From VFZS01 sp964353255 (lineage in GTDB: Bacteria; Acidobacteriota; Terriglobia; Bryobacterales; Bryobacteraceae): a stretch of 20,658 bases of DNA. The stretch lies in contig CAYGVJ010000101.1 in the NCBI GenBank assembly GCA_964353255.1, positions 1 through 20,658 on the forward strand, written 5' to 3'. The translations under genes and the position numbers were made by a program. How positions within the stretch are numbered: the first letter of the stretch is position 1; each line of letters opens with the position of its first letter. Of the stretch, positions 1 through 8,418 are shown one piece after another. The notes under the pieces are model-generated. The model made no database searches and was not told the origin of the DNA. It saw only the letters and a program-made list of their open reading frames with translations.

Positions 1-60
1 ATCGATGACTTGCTTCGATTGGATCAAAGCTCTACCTTTGACGGTAAACTAGTATAAGAC

Positions 61-100
61 AGCGGGCGCACTCACCCTTTCACCCAACCCAGCGCCCGCT
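61..100 (-). terminator. hairpin downstream of cysK, possible terminator
   Basis: A perfect 9-bp inverted repeat (AGCGGGCGC at 61-69 and GCGCCCGCT at 92-100) with a 22-nt loop lies just beyond the cysK stop codon. Read toward the left it is not followed by a T-run, so a classical intrinsic terminator is doubtful. On the plus strand it is followed by a T-rich stretch (TCTCTTTC). The position fits a transcription-end or mRNA-stabilising hairpin. Confidence 0.4.
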
Positions 101-107
101 TCTCTTT

Positions 108-1061
108 CTACCCGGCCAAGCCCTCGAAAAGCACCGTGCTCAGGTAGCGCTCCCCGGCGTCCGGCAGGATGACCACGATAGTCTTGCCGTCGAACTCGGG
201 TTCATGCGCCAGGCGCACCGCCACCACCGCCGCCGCCCCCGAAGAGATCCCCGAGAGAATGCCCTCCTCGCGCGCCAGGCGGCGGGCCATCTCAATGGCC
301 TCGTCGTCCGTGACCTGCTCGACGCGGTCCACCACTGACAAATCCAGCGTCTCCGGGATGAAGCCCGCGCCAATCCCCTGGATCTTGTGCGGGCCGGGCT
401 GAAGCGGCAGCTTGGCCAGGGTCTGTGTGATGACCGGGCTGGCGGCGGGCTCGACCGCCACGGAGATGACCGGCTTGCCTTTCGACTGCTTGAAGTACCG
501 CGAGATCCCGGTAATGGTGCCGCCTGTGCCTACCCCCGCGACCAGCGCGTCCACGGCCCCCTCCGTGTCTTCCCAGATCTCCGGCCCGGTGGTCTTGAAG
601 TGGATCTCGGGGTTGGCGGGGTTGGTGAACTGGTTAGGCATGAAGTAGCGGTCGGGTTCGGACGCCGCCAATTCCTCGGCCTTGGCGATGGCGCCGCGCA
701 TGCCCTCGGAGGCCGGGGTCAGCACCAGGTTGGCGCCCAGGGCGGCCAGCACTCTGCGCCGCTCGAGCGACATGCTCTCCGGCATGGTCAGAGTGATGGG
801 GTAGTCGCGCGCCGCGGCCACGAAGGCCAGCGCGATGCCGGTGTTGCCGCTGGTAGGCTCGACAATCTCCTTGCCGGGGCCGAGCAGGCCGCGCTCCTCG
901 GCGTCCCAGATCATGGCCGCGCCAATGCGGCACTTCACCGAGTAGCTCGGGTTGCGTCCCTCGATCTTGGCCAGCACCAGCGCGGACGCGCCCTCGGTGA
1001 CGCGGTTGAGCTTGACCAGCGGCGTGCGGCCGATGCTGAAAGAGTTGTCCTGGTAGTACAC
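108..1061 (-). CDS. cysK: cysteine synthase A (O-acetylserine sulfhydrylase)
   Basis: This 317-residue cytosolic PLP enzyme makes cysteine from O-acetylserine and sulfide, the last step of sulfur assimilation. The family signature is clear: NPSYSVKCRIG around residues 37-47 carries the PLP lysine (K43), TSGNTG at about 70-75 binds the substrate carboxylate, GTGGT at about 178-182 holds the PLP phosphate, and SSGA lies near 273-276. The start is a GTG at 1061, chosen because AAGGAGGTGAA lies directly upstream and the next residues match CysK N-termini. Length is normal for the family. It follows the isomerase-like gene by 21 nt on the same strand, so the two are probably co-transcribed, although no metabolic link is evident. 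A cystathionine-beta-synthase-like relative is possible but less likely, because the SVKCRIG variant is typical of CysK. Confidence 0.93.
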   Translation of the reverse strand: MYYQDNSFSIGRTPLVKLNRVTEGASALVLAKIEGRNPSYSVKCRIGAAMIWDAEERGLLGPGKEIVEPTSGNTGIALAFVAAARDYPITLTMPESMSLERRRVLAALGANLVLTPASEGMRGAIAKAEELAASEPDRYFMPNQFTNPANPEIHFKTTGPEIWEDTEGAVDALVAGVGTGGTITGISRYFKQSKGKPVISVAVEPAASPVITQTLAKLPLQPGPHKIQGIGAGFIPETLDLSVVDRVEQVTDDEAIEMARRLAREEGILSGISSGAAAVVAVRLAHEPEFDGKTIVVILPDAGERYLSTVLFEGLAG

Positions 1062-1072
1062 TTCACCTCCTT
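1062..1072 (-). promoter_or_regulatory. strong Shine-Dalgarno site of cysK
   Basis: AAGGAGGTGAA on the minus strand abuts the GTG start, with four bases between AGGAGG and the start codon. It decides the GTG start and contrasts with several neighbouring genes that have no such site. Confidence 0.75.
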
Positions 1073-1082
1073 GCGCGGCGGA

Positions 1083-1913
1083 TTAAACGTCGCAGATTTC
1101 AACGGCTTCGGCCAGCGATTTGAGCGGGTCCTTGCGCGGGCCGTATTCGTGGGCCAGGTAGCCGGTGAAGCCGGTGTCCACGATGGCCTGGGCGATGGCG
1201 CGGTAGTTGAGCTCCTGCGAGCTGTCGATCTCGTTGCGCCCCGGGTTGCCCGCGGTGTGGAAGTGACCGATGTGGGCGATATTCTGCCGGACGGTGCGGA
1301 TGATGTCGCCCTCCATGATCTGCATGTGGTAGATGTCGTAGAGCAGCTTCACCCGCGGGGAGTTCACCCGCTTTATCACCTCGACCCCCCAGGCCGTGTG
1401 GTCGCACTGGTAATCGGGGTGGTTCACCTTGCTGTTGAGCAGCTCCAGGCAGATGGTGATCCCCTTGTCCTCGGCCAGCGCCTTCACCCTGCTGAGGAAC
1501 GCGGCGCAGTTCTCGGCGCCTTCCGCATCGGACATCCCGCGCCGGTTTCCCGAGAGCACGATGATGTTGGGCGCGCCAGCCTCCGCCGCCTTGATGAGCA
1601 TCTCGCGGAAGGGCGGCTCGATCGCGTCGTGCCGCTCCTTGCGGTTGATGCCGTCGGTCAAGCTGTGGCCGGCCGCGGGCACCATGGTGGGCAGCAGGCC
1701 GTACTTCTTGAGCACCGGCCAGTCGCTCTCGCCCACCAGGTCCACGCCCTTCAGCCCCAGTCGCGCGGCCTCGCGGGCGACGTCCTCGATGGCCAGACCT
1801 CTCCCGAAACAGCCGCGCGTGGCGGCCTGCTTTAGGCGCCCCTTGCGCGGGATAGGCTGGGCGCCAGCCAAGCTGAGCGCGCCCATAGCTGCAAACAAGT
1901 CTCTGCGTGTCAT
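1083..1913 (-). CDS. Tat-exported hydroxypyruvate isomerase-like TIM-barrel protein (copy 1)
   Basis: A 276-residue member of the xylose-isomerase-like/hydroxypyruvate isomerase (Hyi) superfamily. Hyi enzymes interconvert hydroxypyruvate and tartronate semialdehyde; the substrate of this exported branch is not known to me. The N-terminus MTRRDLFAAMGAL carries a twin-arginine signal, so the protein probably works in the periplasm after folding in the cytoplasm. Likely metal and catalytic residues appear in CLELLNSKVNH, LLYDIYHMQ, HIGHFHTAGNPGR and the late AHEYG, as expected for the family. The open frame continues upstream to 2066, but ATG 1913 is preferred because it aligns with the paralogue start and has a -10 box just upstream. 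It is strongly similar to, and the same length as, the next gene upstream (2116-2946). Confidence 0.85.
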   Translation of the reverse strand: MTRRDLFAAMGALSLAGAQPIPRKGRLKQAATRGCFGRGLAIEDVAREAARLGLKGVDLVGESDWPVLKKYGLLPTMVPAAGHSLTDGINRKERHDAIEPPFREMLIKAAEAGAPNIIVLSGNRRGMSDAEGAENCAAFLSRVKALAEDKGITICLELLNSKVNHPDYQCDHTAWGVEVIKRVNSPRVKLLYDIYHMQIMEGDIIRTVRQNIAHIGHFHTAGNPGRNEIDSSQELNYRAIAQAIVDTGFTGYLAHEYGPRKDPLKSLAEAVEICDV

Positions 1914-1920
1914 GGCTTCT

Positions 1921-1928
1921 ATAGTATA
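1921..1928 (-). promoter_or_regulatory. -10 box close to the start of isomerase copy 1
   Basis: The minus strand reads TATACTAT, ending 7 nt before the ATG at 1913. TATACT leaves 9 nt to the start and TACTAT leaves 7. Transcription would begin at or within a few bases of the start codon, and no Shine-Dalgarno sequence is visible between. I did not find a convincing -35 box. Confidence 0.45.
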
Positions 1929-2031
1929 GGAGAAGTGGCGAAGCTCGCCCACAGCGTTGGCCCGCGCGGGAGCGAGCGCCAGAACCAGCAGGGCGCACAG
2001 CAGCAACATAGCCCTCACGGAAAAGATCGGC

Positions 2032-2107
2032 GGACAGGCGAAACCGCCTGTCCCACGGTGGGCCAAGTTCTCTGGTTGCAGTGTGGGACAGGCGGTTTCG
2101 CCTGTCC
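2032..2107 (+). repeat. mirror pair of REP-like hairpins
   Basis: Two 25-bp copies that are exact reverse complements of each other occupy 2032-2056 and 2083-2107. Each is itself a hairpin: GGACAGGCG and CGCCTGTCC enclose a 4-base loop, AAAC in the left copy and GTTT in the right. The outer ends read TCCCAC and GTGGGA. The 26-bp spacer shows no gene. The pair lies between the two isomerase paralogues, where it could end or stabilise transcripts. The layout resembles REP/BIME elements, but no partner RAYT transposase is in the window. A decayed relative may be the GTGGGACAGG near 17565. Confidence 0.8.
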
Positions 2108-2115
2108 GAATCTGC

Positions 2116-2946
<831 letters not shown>

Positions 2947-2953
2947 GATTCAT

Positions 2954-2959
2954 ATCGTA
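2954..2959 (-). promoter_or_regulatory. possible -10 box of isomerase copy 2
   Basis: TACGAT on the minus strand lies 7 nt before the ATG at 2946, the same geometry as other genes here. It is only a partial match to TATAAT, and the -35 region is not convincing. Confidence 0.3.
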
Positions 2960-3089
2960 TCAATATGCTCGGTCACCCGGAACGAGAAAAAACCGCCGCG
3001 CCACCCAACTCCCGCACCGACCCGGACTTAGCCGGGCGGCGGCAGGTCAGCACCGCCGCCGGAGCGCCTGAAATCCCCACCCCCGCCCG

Positions 3090-3095
3090 TATAAT
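3090..3095 (+). promoter_or_regulatory. consensus -10 box upstream of the 608-residue protein gene
   Basis: A perfect TATAAT lies 36 nt before the ATG at 3132. Transcription would start near 3102, giving a leader of about 30 nt. No good -35 or Shine-Dalgarno sequence is evident. Confidence 0.5.
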
Positions 3096-3131
3096 CGAAG
3101 GGAACCCGCCTCAGGCTGTTCCCTCACGACC

Positions 3132-4958
3132 ATGGCTGATCCCACCGATATTTCAGGACTGCGCGCGAGCCTCACCGCCGGCGGCGAGCTTCGCTTCACT
3201 CCCGACGGCAAGCTCACCTTGAGCGCCCGTCCCCGCCTCGCTTTCACTCTCAACTGGCTCCGGGAGGTGGCTCCGGGGCAGATCTTGGGCGCCCTGGGCC
3301 TGCTGGTGGACACCACCGCGGAGGTCACCGTGGACTTGGCGCTGGAAGGCGGTTTTGAGTGCGTGCTGTCGCCCGAGGAGCAGGGCTGGACGCGCCTCCA
3401 GTTGTTCAAGCGCGCGGACGCGCGATTCGGTCTCGCCTCGCGCGTCGCGGTGACCCTCGAAGGGCAGGCGCCTATGGAGGAGATCTCCCCGCGCCTGGCC
3501 GCCGCCATTACCCGCATCGACGAGCCGGACTGTGCGGGCGGGCTGAAAGCGGAAGCGCTCAAGCTGGCAGACACCGTCTGCCGCTACGTCGCCGGCGCGC
3601 TCGAGAAGAAGTACTCGGCCGAGGCGAGCTTTCGCTACGAGCGAGCGAGCGCGGAGACCGCCCTGCTGGACTGCTCGTTCGCGCCGGGCGCCGCTGGCGA
3701 AGCCGCGCTCGGCAAGGCGCTGGCCGCGGACTTCTCCTGGCTGGCTCAAGAAACCGGGGAGCACGTGCGGATCCGCCAGGCGGTCTTCACGGACGAGCTG
3801 CGCCGGGAAAGCCGTGTCGAGCTGGACCTGCCCTTCCTGACCCGCCAGCAGTGGTCGGCGCGGTGGGCGGTCCTGGCCAAGGTGGAGGTGCAGACCGGAG
3901 AGGACGGACGGCTGACGGTCTGCACCGTGGAGGCCTCCGACCAACTCCAGAAAAACTCGTACCAGAGCACGCTGGCGTTGTCGGGAGGGCTGGTGCTGCG
4001 CGCGCGCGGCGAGCCGCAGGGCAGCTTCACCTTGACCTACACGGACCGGCGCAGGATGTCGGTCGAGCAGGCGCGCTTCAGCCTGGCCGCGGTGCTGCGC
4101 GGCTACGGGTTCGACGGCCAGTGGGAAGCGTGGCTGAAGGAGCGCCGCGACGCTGCCGCCCAGGGCGTCGCGGCCGCCCTGACGCTCACGGCCCCCGGCG
4201 AGCTGGTGGGCGCCTGGCTGCGCGCGCCGGGCGAGAGCGGCCCGGACTTCTTCCCCACCTATGCAGCGGTGTCCGTAGCCGTGCAGCGGGCTGTGCGGCG
4301 GTGGCTGCCCTATTTCTACTTCCGCGAAGCCGGCCGCTACGAGAACCTGGGCGCCGCCTGGCCGCTGGTGGTCTATCAAGCGACGCCGCCCTTTCGCGGC
4401 AAGCCGAGATGCGAGTTCACTTACGACGTAATGGACTGCGGGAGCACCAGGCTGCTGCGACGCTCGACGCTCCGGGGGTTGACGGCGACTTTGGAGCGCA
4501 TCCGCCCTCTGCTCATCGCCGCGGGCAGAAACAAAGCGGCGCGTTTCTACTCACCCGACGAGGCCCCCGCCATCCTGGCCGCGGTGACCCGCCAGCCGCG
4601 CCTGTTGAACGCCCTGCTGGCCGCAGACACCTTCCTGGTAGACGCCCTCATCTGCCTGGGGCTACAGGGTCACGCCTTCAGGGAAGCCTCGACGCTGAAC
4701 CCGGCGAAAGCCGCCAAGGCGTTGGCGCGCTTTGCCGGCGACTTCGTGGCCACCTTTCACCGCCGGCTCAGGCGCCTTTACGCGGGCGAGGATTTCCTCT
4801 CCCTTGGCACGCTGCTGCTGATCGAGGCCACCCGCGCCCTGAACTCGGCGCTCCACTTCGAGGCGCCGGTGAACGCCATCCTGCGCCTGACGCTGGGGCT
4901 GGAAGGTGGCCCCGACGGCCCCGAACAGACCTTCGTCAGCACGGCCTACCGGGCGTGA
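3132..4958 (+). CDS. uncharacterised 608-residue protein
   Basis: I do not recognise this protein. It begins MADPTDISGL and has no signal peptide, transmembrane helix or lipobox, so it is probably cytosolic. Residues 1 to about 300 alternate short hydrophobic and charged stretches suggestive of beta-strands (for example LTLSARPRLAFTLNW and VTVDLALEGGFECVL). The C-terminal 200 residues look mainly helical and rich in Ala, Leu and Arg. I see no nucleotide-binding loop, HEXXH, catalytic triad or nucleic-acid-binding motif. Codon use is strongly GC-ending and the frame is open over 1.8 kb, so it is a real gene. It appears monocistronic: a divergent gene lies upstream and the next plus-strand gene has its own promoter. 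The ATG at 3132 follows a consensus TATAAT by 36 nt. Confidence 0.75.
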   Translation: MADPTDISGLRASLTAGGELRFTPDGKLTLSARPRLAFTLNWLREVAPGQILGALGLLVDTTAEVTVDLALEGGFECVLSPEEQGWTRLQLFKRADARFGLASRVAVTLEGQAPMEEISPRLAAAITRIDEPDCAGGLKAEALKLADTVCRYVAGALEKKYSAEASFRYERASAETALLDCSFAPGAAGEAALGKALAADFSWLAQETGEHVRIRQAVFTDELRRESRVELDLPFLTRQQWSARWAVLAKVEVQTGEDGRLTVCTVEASDQLQKNSYQSTLALSGGLVLRARGEPQGSFTLTYTDRRRMSVEQARFSLAAVLRGYGFDGQWEAWLKERRDAAAQGVAAALTLTAPGELVGAWLRAPGESGPDFFPTYAAVSVAVQRAVRRWLPYFYFREAGRYENLGAAWPLVVYQATPPFRGKPRCEFTYDVMDCGSTRLLRRSTLRGLTATLERIRPLLIAAGRNKAARFYSPDEAPAILAAVTRQPRLLNALLAADTFLVDALICLGLQGHAFREASTLNPAKAAKALARFAGDFVATFHRRLRRLYAGEDFLSLGTLLLIEATRALNSALHFEAPVNAILRLTLGLEGGPDGPEQTFVSTAYRA

Positions 4959-5059
4959 CGGGCGGTTGTCGCACTGCGGAGACCCAGAGCGCGCAGAGGT
5001 GTGGTCAGATATTATCTCGCTTTTCTCTGTTACGGCTGAAACGCTCAGGATGAAATCTC

Positions 5060-5088
5060 TTGAAATTGAAACCTTTTCCGAGTAGACT
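5060..5088 (+). promoter_or_regulatory. sigma70-type promoter of the metalloprotease gene
   Basis: TTGAAA (5060-5065) and TAGACT (5083-5088) are separated by exactly 17 nt. The predicted transcription start near 5095 coincides with an AAAGGAGG Shine-Dalgarno sequence (5095-5102) that precedes the ATG at 5108 by 5 nt, so the leader would be very short. A second possible -10, TATTAT, lies near 5013. Confidence 0.5.
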
Positions 5089-5107
5089 GTTCCCAAAGGA
5101 GGCTTCC

Positions 5108-7510
5108 ATGAACGAATCCCGGTTGCGGTCTCGTCTCTTCCCATCGGCCCTCTTGATTGCCCTCGGCGTCTTCGCCGCCCAGCAGGCGGAGTATCGGGTC
5201 AAGCAGGTTTTGCCGCCGCCGCTGAAGCGGCCCGCCGCCAAGGCAGTTCGGGAGAACCTCCCGAAGGGAGCCATGGGCATTCTTCCCACTTTCGATGGCG
5301 AACAGTTCCACATCAACCTGCCCGGCGGCGAGCCGCGAATGAGCGAGGCACTGGCGCGTCAGGTCATCACTCAGATCAGCAAGGCCGTGGGCTGGAACCG
5401 CAGTCCTGAAGAGCTGCGTGTGATCGGCCGCGAGCTCTCACGTCCGCCTGCTGCCAAGGCTGTGGATCAGCAGGTACGCCAGGCGACAGAGCAGACAAAG
5501 AAGCAAGTGTCTGGCCGGCTTGGCCGGCTCGACAAGGCCACCCAGAAATCCATCGAGCAACGAGCTAACGAGGCCAAAGCGATGATGATGCGCGCCCAGG
5601 AGGTGATTGCGTTCGACCAGCGCTTCCAAGGCGCGCGCATCGAACTCGCGCGGGTCCAGGCAATCTACCAGCAAGGCCGGGGGTTGGTCGCGGTCACCGG
5701 CCGTCTGTTCGCCGATGTCCGTCCTTCCAACCGGGCGAGCCTGAATGAAGCGCAGGGAGTCGAGGCCGCCCGGGCGTACGTCTCGCGGTACACCAAGCTG
5801 GCCGGGGAGCAGCCCGGGGGAGCCGAACTCGTGATTCTCCCCTACGGGGACACGATGAAATTCGCGTGGCGGGTGGATGTGGCGGCGGAGGAGGGAACCT
5901 ACCGCCTTTGGCTCGACGCCGAGTCCAGCGGTGTGCTCCAACTGGAGCCGCTCTTTAGTTCGGTTTCGGCCAGCGGGCTGGTGTTCAACCCGAATCCGCC
6001 CACCACGGAGGTGCGCTCGTTTGAAGTGAATCCGGCCTCGGGCGGGAACTACTCGCTGGCGATGACTAGCCTGCTTACCGAGCACAACTCTGGAGCGGAC
6101 GGCACAACCGGCGACCTTACGCTCGCCGCGGGCACTTCCACGAGCGCCGACTTCAATGTCGCGCCCATCAATGGCACCGTGGTGGAGCGCACGAACCAGA
6201 CCAACTACAACAGCCGGTTTCAGGAGGTGAACGCCTACGCTTGGATCTACAAGAATCTAAAAGACGTTCAGAGTTGGGGCGGGCGGACATTCCCCTCGGC
6301 GATGACGGTTCGCGTCAACCACAACGACCCTTGCAGCTTTGGCATCAACAACTCCTGTGCAAACTGGGGCAGCAATACCCTCGAGTTCGGCATTGGCCAG
6401 GCCACGGTCTCCACCAGCACCAGCACCAACGACGTGTTTAACAGTGCCCTGGATGCCACTGTGTTGGCCCACGAATTCGGGCACTTGGTCAACCACCGCC
6501 AGATGAGCCCCAATTCGCCCACCAGGGCCCTGGACGAAGGCTTGGCCGACTTCTGGGCGGCCACCATCAACAACACGGACACGTTCGGTGGCTGGTGGGC
6601 CCACAACAGCAGCACTCCTGTTCAGACAGGTTGGGTGCCTCGTCAAGCCGAGTCTCAGGATGTGTTCCCCGAGCATCGCGCCGGAGGCAACGCCGAGAGC
6701 CACGCCGATGGCCAGATGATCAACTGGGCGCTGTGGAGCACACGGACCGGCCTGAACAACCAGACGGTTCTTGGGACCTTGCTCATTAACATGAACCTTC
6801 TGAAGGCGCTTACTGCTGCCGGCGGGATCGCCAACGGCAACACCGATCAGACGGTTCACGACTCCTACCTCAACCTTCTCCAGCACTTGATGCTGCAATT
6901 CACCGGCTCGAACGCAAACAAGCTGCTGGCAGGTTTCGCTCGCGCCGGGATCTGCCTGAGCGAGCGCGACGCCATCATCGACATCGACGACGACTACCTG
7001 GCGCGGAGCAGCACCACGGGTCCGACCTTCACCGTGTTCGGCGGGCGCGACTACCAGCTCAACGCCAGCCAGGCCGCCGTGAGCGGCAACTTCTTCAACA
7101 CCCGCTTCCGAGTGGAGGTGGCTAACGACGCCGCCTTCACTACGAACCACCTCACCAGCGCCTGGCTGACCACCATTGCGGTTGTCGGGGGCGTGCCGTT
7201 GGCCACCTGGACGCTTCCAGCGGCCGACTGGAACACGGTCAAGCCCGGCACCGCGCTCTACTATCGCGTGACCACCACCGACGCCAGCGGCGAGAACTCG
7301 CGGGTCTCCACTTCTCCGGGCAACGGTGCCTTCACCGTGCCTCCACCTTCCGCAACCATCAACGAGAGCGGGGTGTGCGAGCAGCCTCAGTGCCAGCAAC
7401 GTCAGTGCTCGGTCGCCGGTCCGGCTGGCAGCTTCCCGTGGATTCTGCTCCTGCCGTTGCTGGCGGCTTACCTGTGGCGCCGCCACATTAAAGCCAAGGC
7501 GACGGCATGA
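5108..7510 (+). CDS. secreted gluzincin metalloprotease (M4/M36-like) with Cys/TM/Arg tail
   Basis: An 800-residue exported zinc protease. Residues 1-26 form a Sec signal (MNESRLRSRLFPSALLIALG). Residues of about 30-290 look like an FTP/PepSY-type propeptide, including AWRVDVAAEEGTYRLWLD. The catalytic domain has HEFGH at 455-459 and DEGLADFW with the probable third zinc ligand E477, spaced like a compact gluzincin and resembling the fungalysin EGWSDF motif. A fibronectin- or Ig-like region follows (about 620-750). The tail has cysteines at about 757, 762 and 767, then AGPAGSF, a hydrophobic helix (about 776-790) and RR, a tripartite layout like MYXO-CTERM sorting signals. ATG 5108 is chosen for its AAAGGAGG site and signal peptide. 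The stop overlaps the ATG of the Lgt-like gene by ATGA, which implies coupling. The exact peptidase family is unsettled. Confidence 0.85.
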   Translation: MNESRLRSRLFPSALLIALGVFAAQQAEYRVKQVLPPPLKRPAAKAVRENLPKGAMGILPTFDGEQFHINLPGGEPRMSEALARQVITQISKAVGWNRSPEELRVIGRELSRPPAAKAVDQQVRQATEQTKKQVSGRLGRLDKATQKSIEQRANEAKAMMMRAQEVIAFDQRFQGARIELARVQAIYQQGRGLVAVTGRLFADVRPSNRASLNEAQGVEAARAYVSRYTKLAGEQPGGAELVILPYGDTMKFAWRVDVAAEEGTYRLWLDAESSGVLQLEPLFSSVSASGLVFNPNPPTTEVRSFEVNPASGGNYSLAMTSLLTEHNSGADGTTGDLTLAAGTSTSADFNVAPINGTVVERTNQTNYNSRFQEVNAYAWIYKNLKDVQSWGGRTFPSAMTVRVNHNDPCSFGINNSCANWGSNTLEFGIGQATVSTSTSTNDVFNSALDATVLAHEFGHLVNHRQMSPNSPTRALDEGLADFWAATINNTDTFGGWWAHNSSTPVQTGWVPRQAESQDVFPEHRAGGNAESHADGQMINWALWSTRTGLNNQTVLGTLLINMNLLKALTAAGGIANGNTDQTVHDSYLNLLQHLMLQFTGSNANKLLAGFARAGICLSERDAIIDIDDDYLARSSTTGPTFTVFGGRDYQLNASQAAVSGNFFNTRFRVEVANDAAFTTNHLTSAWLTTIAVVGGVPLATWTLPAADWNTVKPGTALYYRVTTTDASGENSRVSTSPGNGAFTVPPPSATINESGVCEQPQCQQRQCSVAGPAGSFPWILLLPLLAAYLWRRHIKAKATA

Positions 7511-8391
7511 GACCTCGCCTGGCCGAGGGTCTGAACGCTGCCTTCGGCACCAGGCTGTTCGAGTGGCTGGTTCCCTCCCCGGCGGTGATGTACGCTCTGG
7601 CGATGCTGGCCGCACTTGTCGTCGTGCGGTACCGCTCCCGCGCGGCTCCGGGTGTCGTCCCCTACCACGCGCTGGGCGTCGGCTTGTGGGTCATGGCCAG
7701 CGCGCTCGTCGGTGCCCGCCTGTTCTACCTTTTCCAATACCTGCCGGAGACCCTGGCCCAGCCGCTGCGAATCTTCGATCTCGGCGGCGCCACCGTCTCC
7801 TGGGGCGCCTACCTGGGCGGCGCCGCGGGGTTGTTGCTGTATTGCCGCTGCTACCGCCTGCCGGGGCAGCCCTACGCTGACCTTCTCGCTACCACGATTG
7901 GCCTGGCCATCGCGATCGGTCGCTGGGGCTGCTTCCTCAACGGCGACGATTTCGGCACACGCTCCGACTTGCCCTGGGCGGTGCGCTTCCCCCACGGCAG
8001 TTATCCTTTCGCGCAGCAAGCCCGCGCCCACCTCATCTTCCCGCTCGATGACCTCTCGCTGCCCGTGCATCCCGTTCAGCTCTACCTCTCGCTTAACGGC
8101 CTCCTCCTGTTCTTTCTCACGAGCTGGTACTGGAAGAGGTTTCGCCACCGCCCCGGCGCCACCTTCTGCTTTTTTTGGCTGCTTTACGCGGTCTCCCGGT
8201 TTCTTCTGGAGTTCTTCCGGGGCGACCACGACCAGTTTCTCCTGGGCGTTCCCACCGCTCAGGCAATGTCGATTCCGATGGCCGCCGCAGCGGCGATCGG
8301 GCTGCGGCACTGCTTGTCGCGGCCCGCGCCACCACCGGCCGAGCGTGAGGGTTTCACGCAGAGCGCGCAGGGGGCGCAGGGACCTCTGTGA
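7507..8391 (+). CDS. divergent prolipoprotein diacylglyceryl transferase (Lgt) paralogue
   Basis: A 294-residue polytopic membrane protein of the Lgt family, which moves diacylglyceryl from phosphatidylglycerol to a cysteine of exported proteins. Family landmarks are present in order: GARLFYLFQY (69-78), SWGAYLGG (98-105), GRWGCFLNGDDFG (138-150), HPVQLY (188-193) and RFLLEFFRGD (231-240). Compared with E. coli Lgt from memory, R143, R239 and E243 are kept as R139, R231 and E235. H103 becomes W99, N146 becomes C142 and E151 becomes D147; the H103-to-R143 spacing of 40 is preserved. It is therefore probably not the housekeeping enzyme. The start overlaps the protease stop (ATGA), so the upstream protease is its natural candidate substrate. 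The last dozen residues are encoded inside a hairpin repeat. Activity is inferred and could be lost. Confidence 0.8.
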   Translation: MRPRLAEGLNAAFGTRLFEWLVPSPAVMYALAMLAALVVVRYRSRAAPGVVPYHALGVGLWVMASALVGARLFYLFQYLPETLAQPLRIFDLGGATVSWGAYLGGAAGLLLYCRCYRLPGQPYADLLATTIGLAIAIGRWGCFLNGDDFGTRSDLPWAVRFPHGSYPFAQQARAHLIFPLDDLSLPVHPVQLYLSLNGLLLFFLTSWYWKRFRHRPGATFCFFWLLYAVSRFLLEFFRGDHDQFLLGVPTAQAMSIPMAAAAAIGLRHCLSRPAPPPAEREGFTQSAQGAQGPL

Positions 8392-8414
8392 CCTTTGCGA
8401 CCTCTGCGTGAAAC
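8351..8414 (+). repeat. inverted-repeat hairpin at the convergent gene ends
   Basis: A perfect 13-bp inverted repeat (GTTTCACGCAGAG at 8351-8363 and CTCTGCGTGAAAC at 8402-8414) encloses GC-rich sequence that can also pair partly. It spans the end of the Lgt-like gene and stops 4 bp short of the stop of the opposing oxidoreductase gene, so it could end transcription in both directions. The 12-mer CAGAGCGCGCAG inside it recurs at 4985-4996, after the 608-residue protein gene, which suggests one dispersed repeat family. Confidence 0.7.
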
Positions 8415-8418
8415 CAGA

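Noticed and set aside
38..58. TTGACG and TATAAG as a promoter at the left edge
   Set aside because: The spacing is 9 nt, too short for a sigma70 promoter.
387..1835. A 482-codon plus-strand open frame
   Set aside because: It lies antisense to cysK and isomerase copy 1, which have clear family motifs; its composition (Val, Asp, Gly, Arg, His repeats) is that of a GC-rich shadow frame.
3359..5053. A 564-codon plus-strand frame overlapping the 608-residue gene
   Set aside because: Arg/Gly/Ala-rich shadow in another frame; no ribosome site, and the 3132 frame has better codon use and a promoter.
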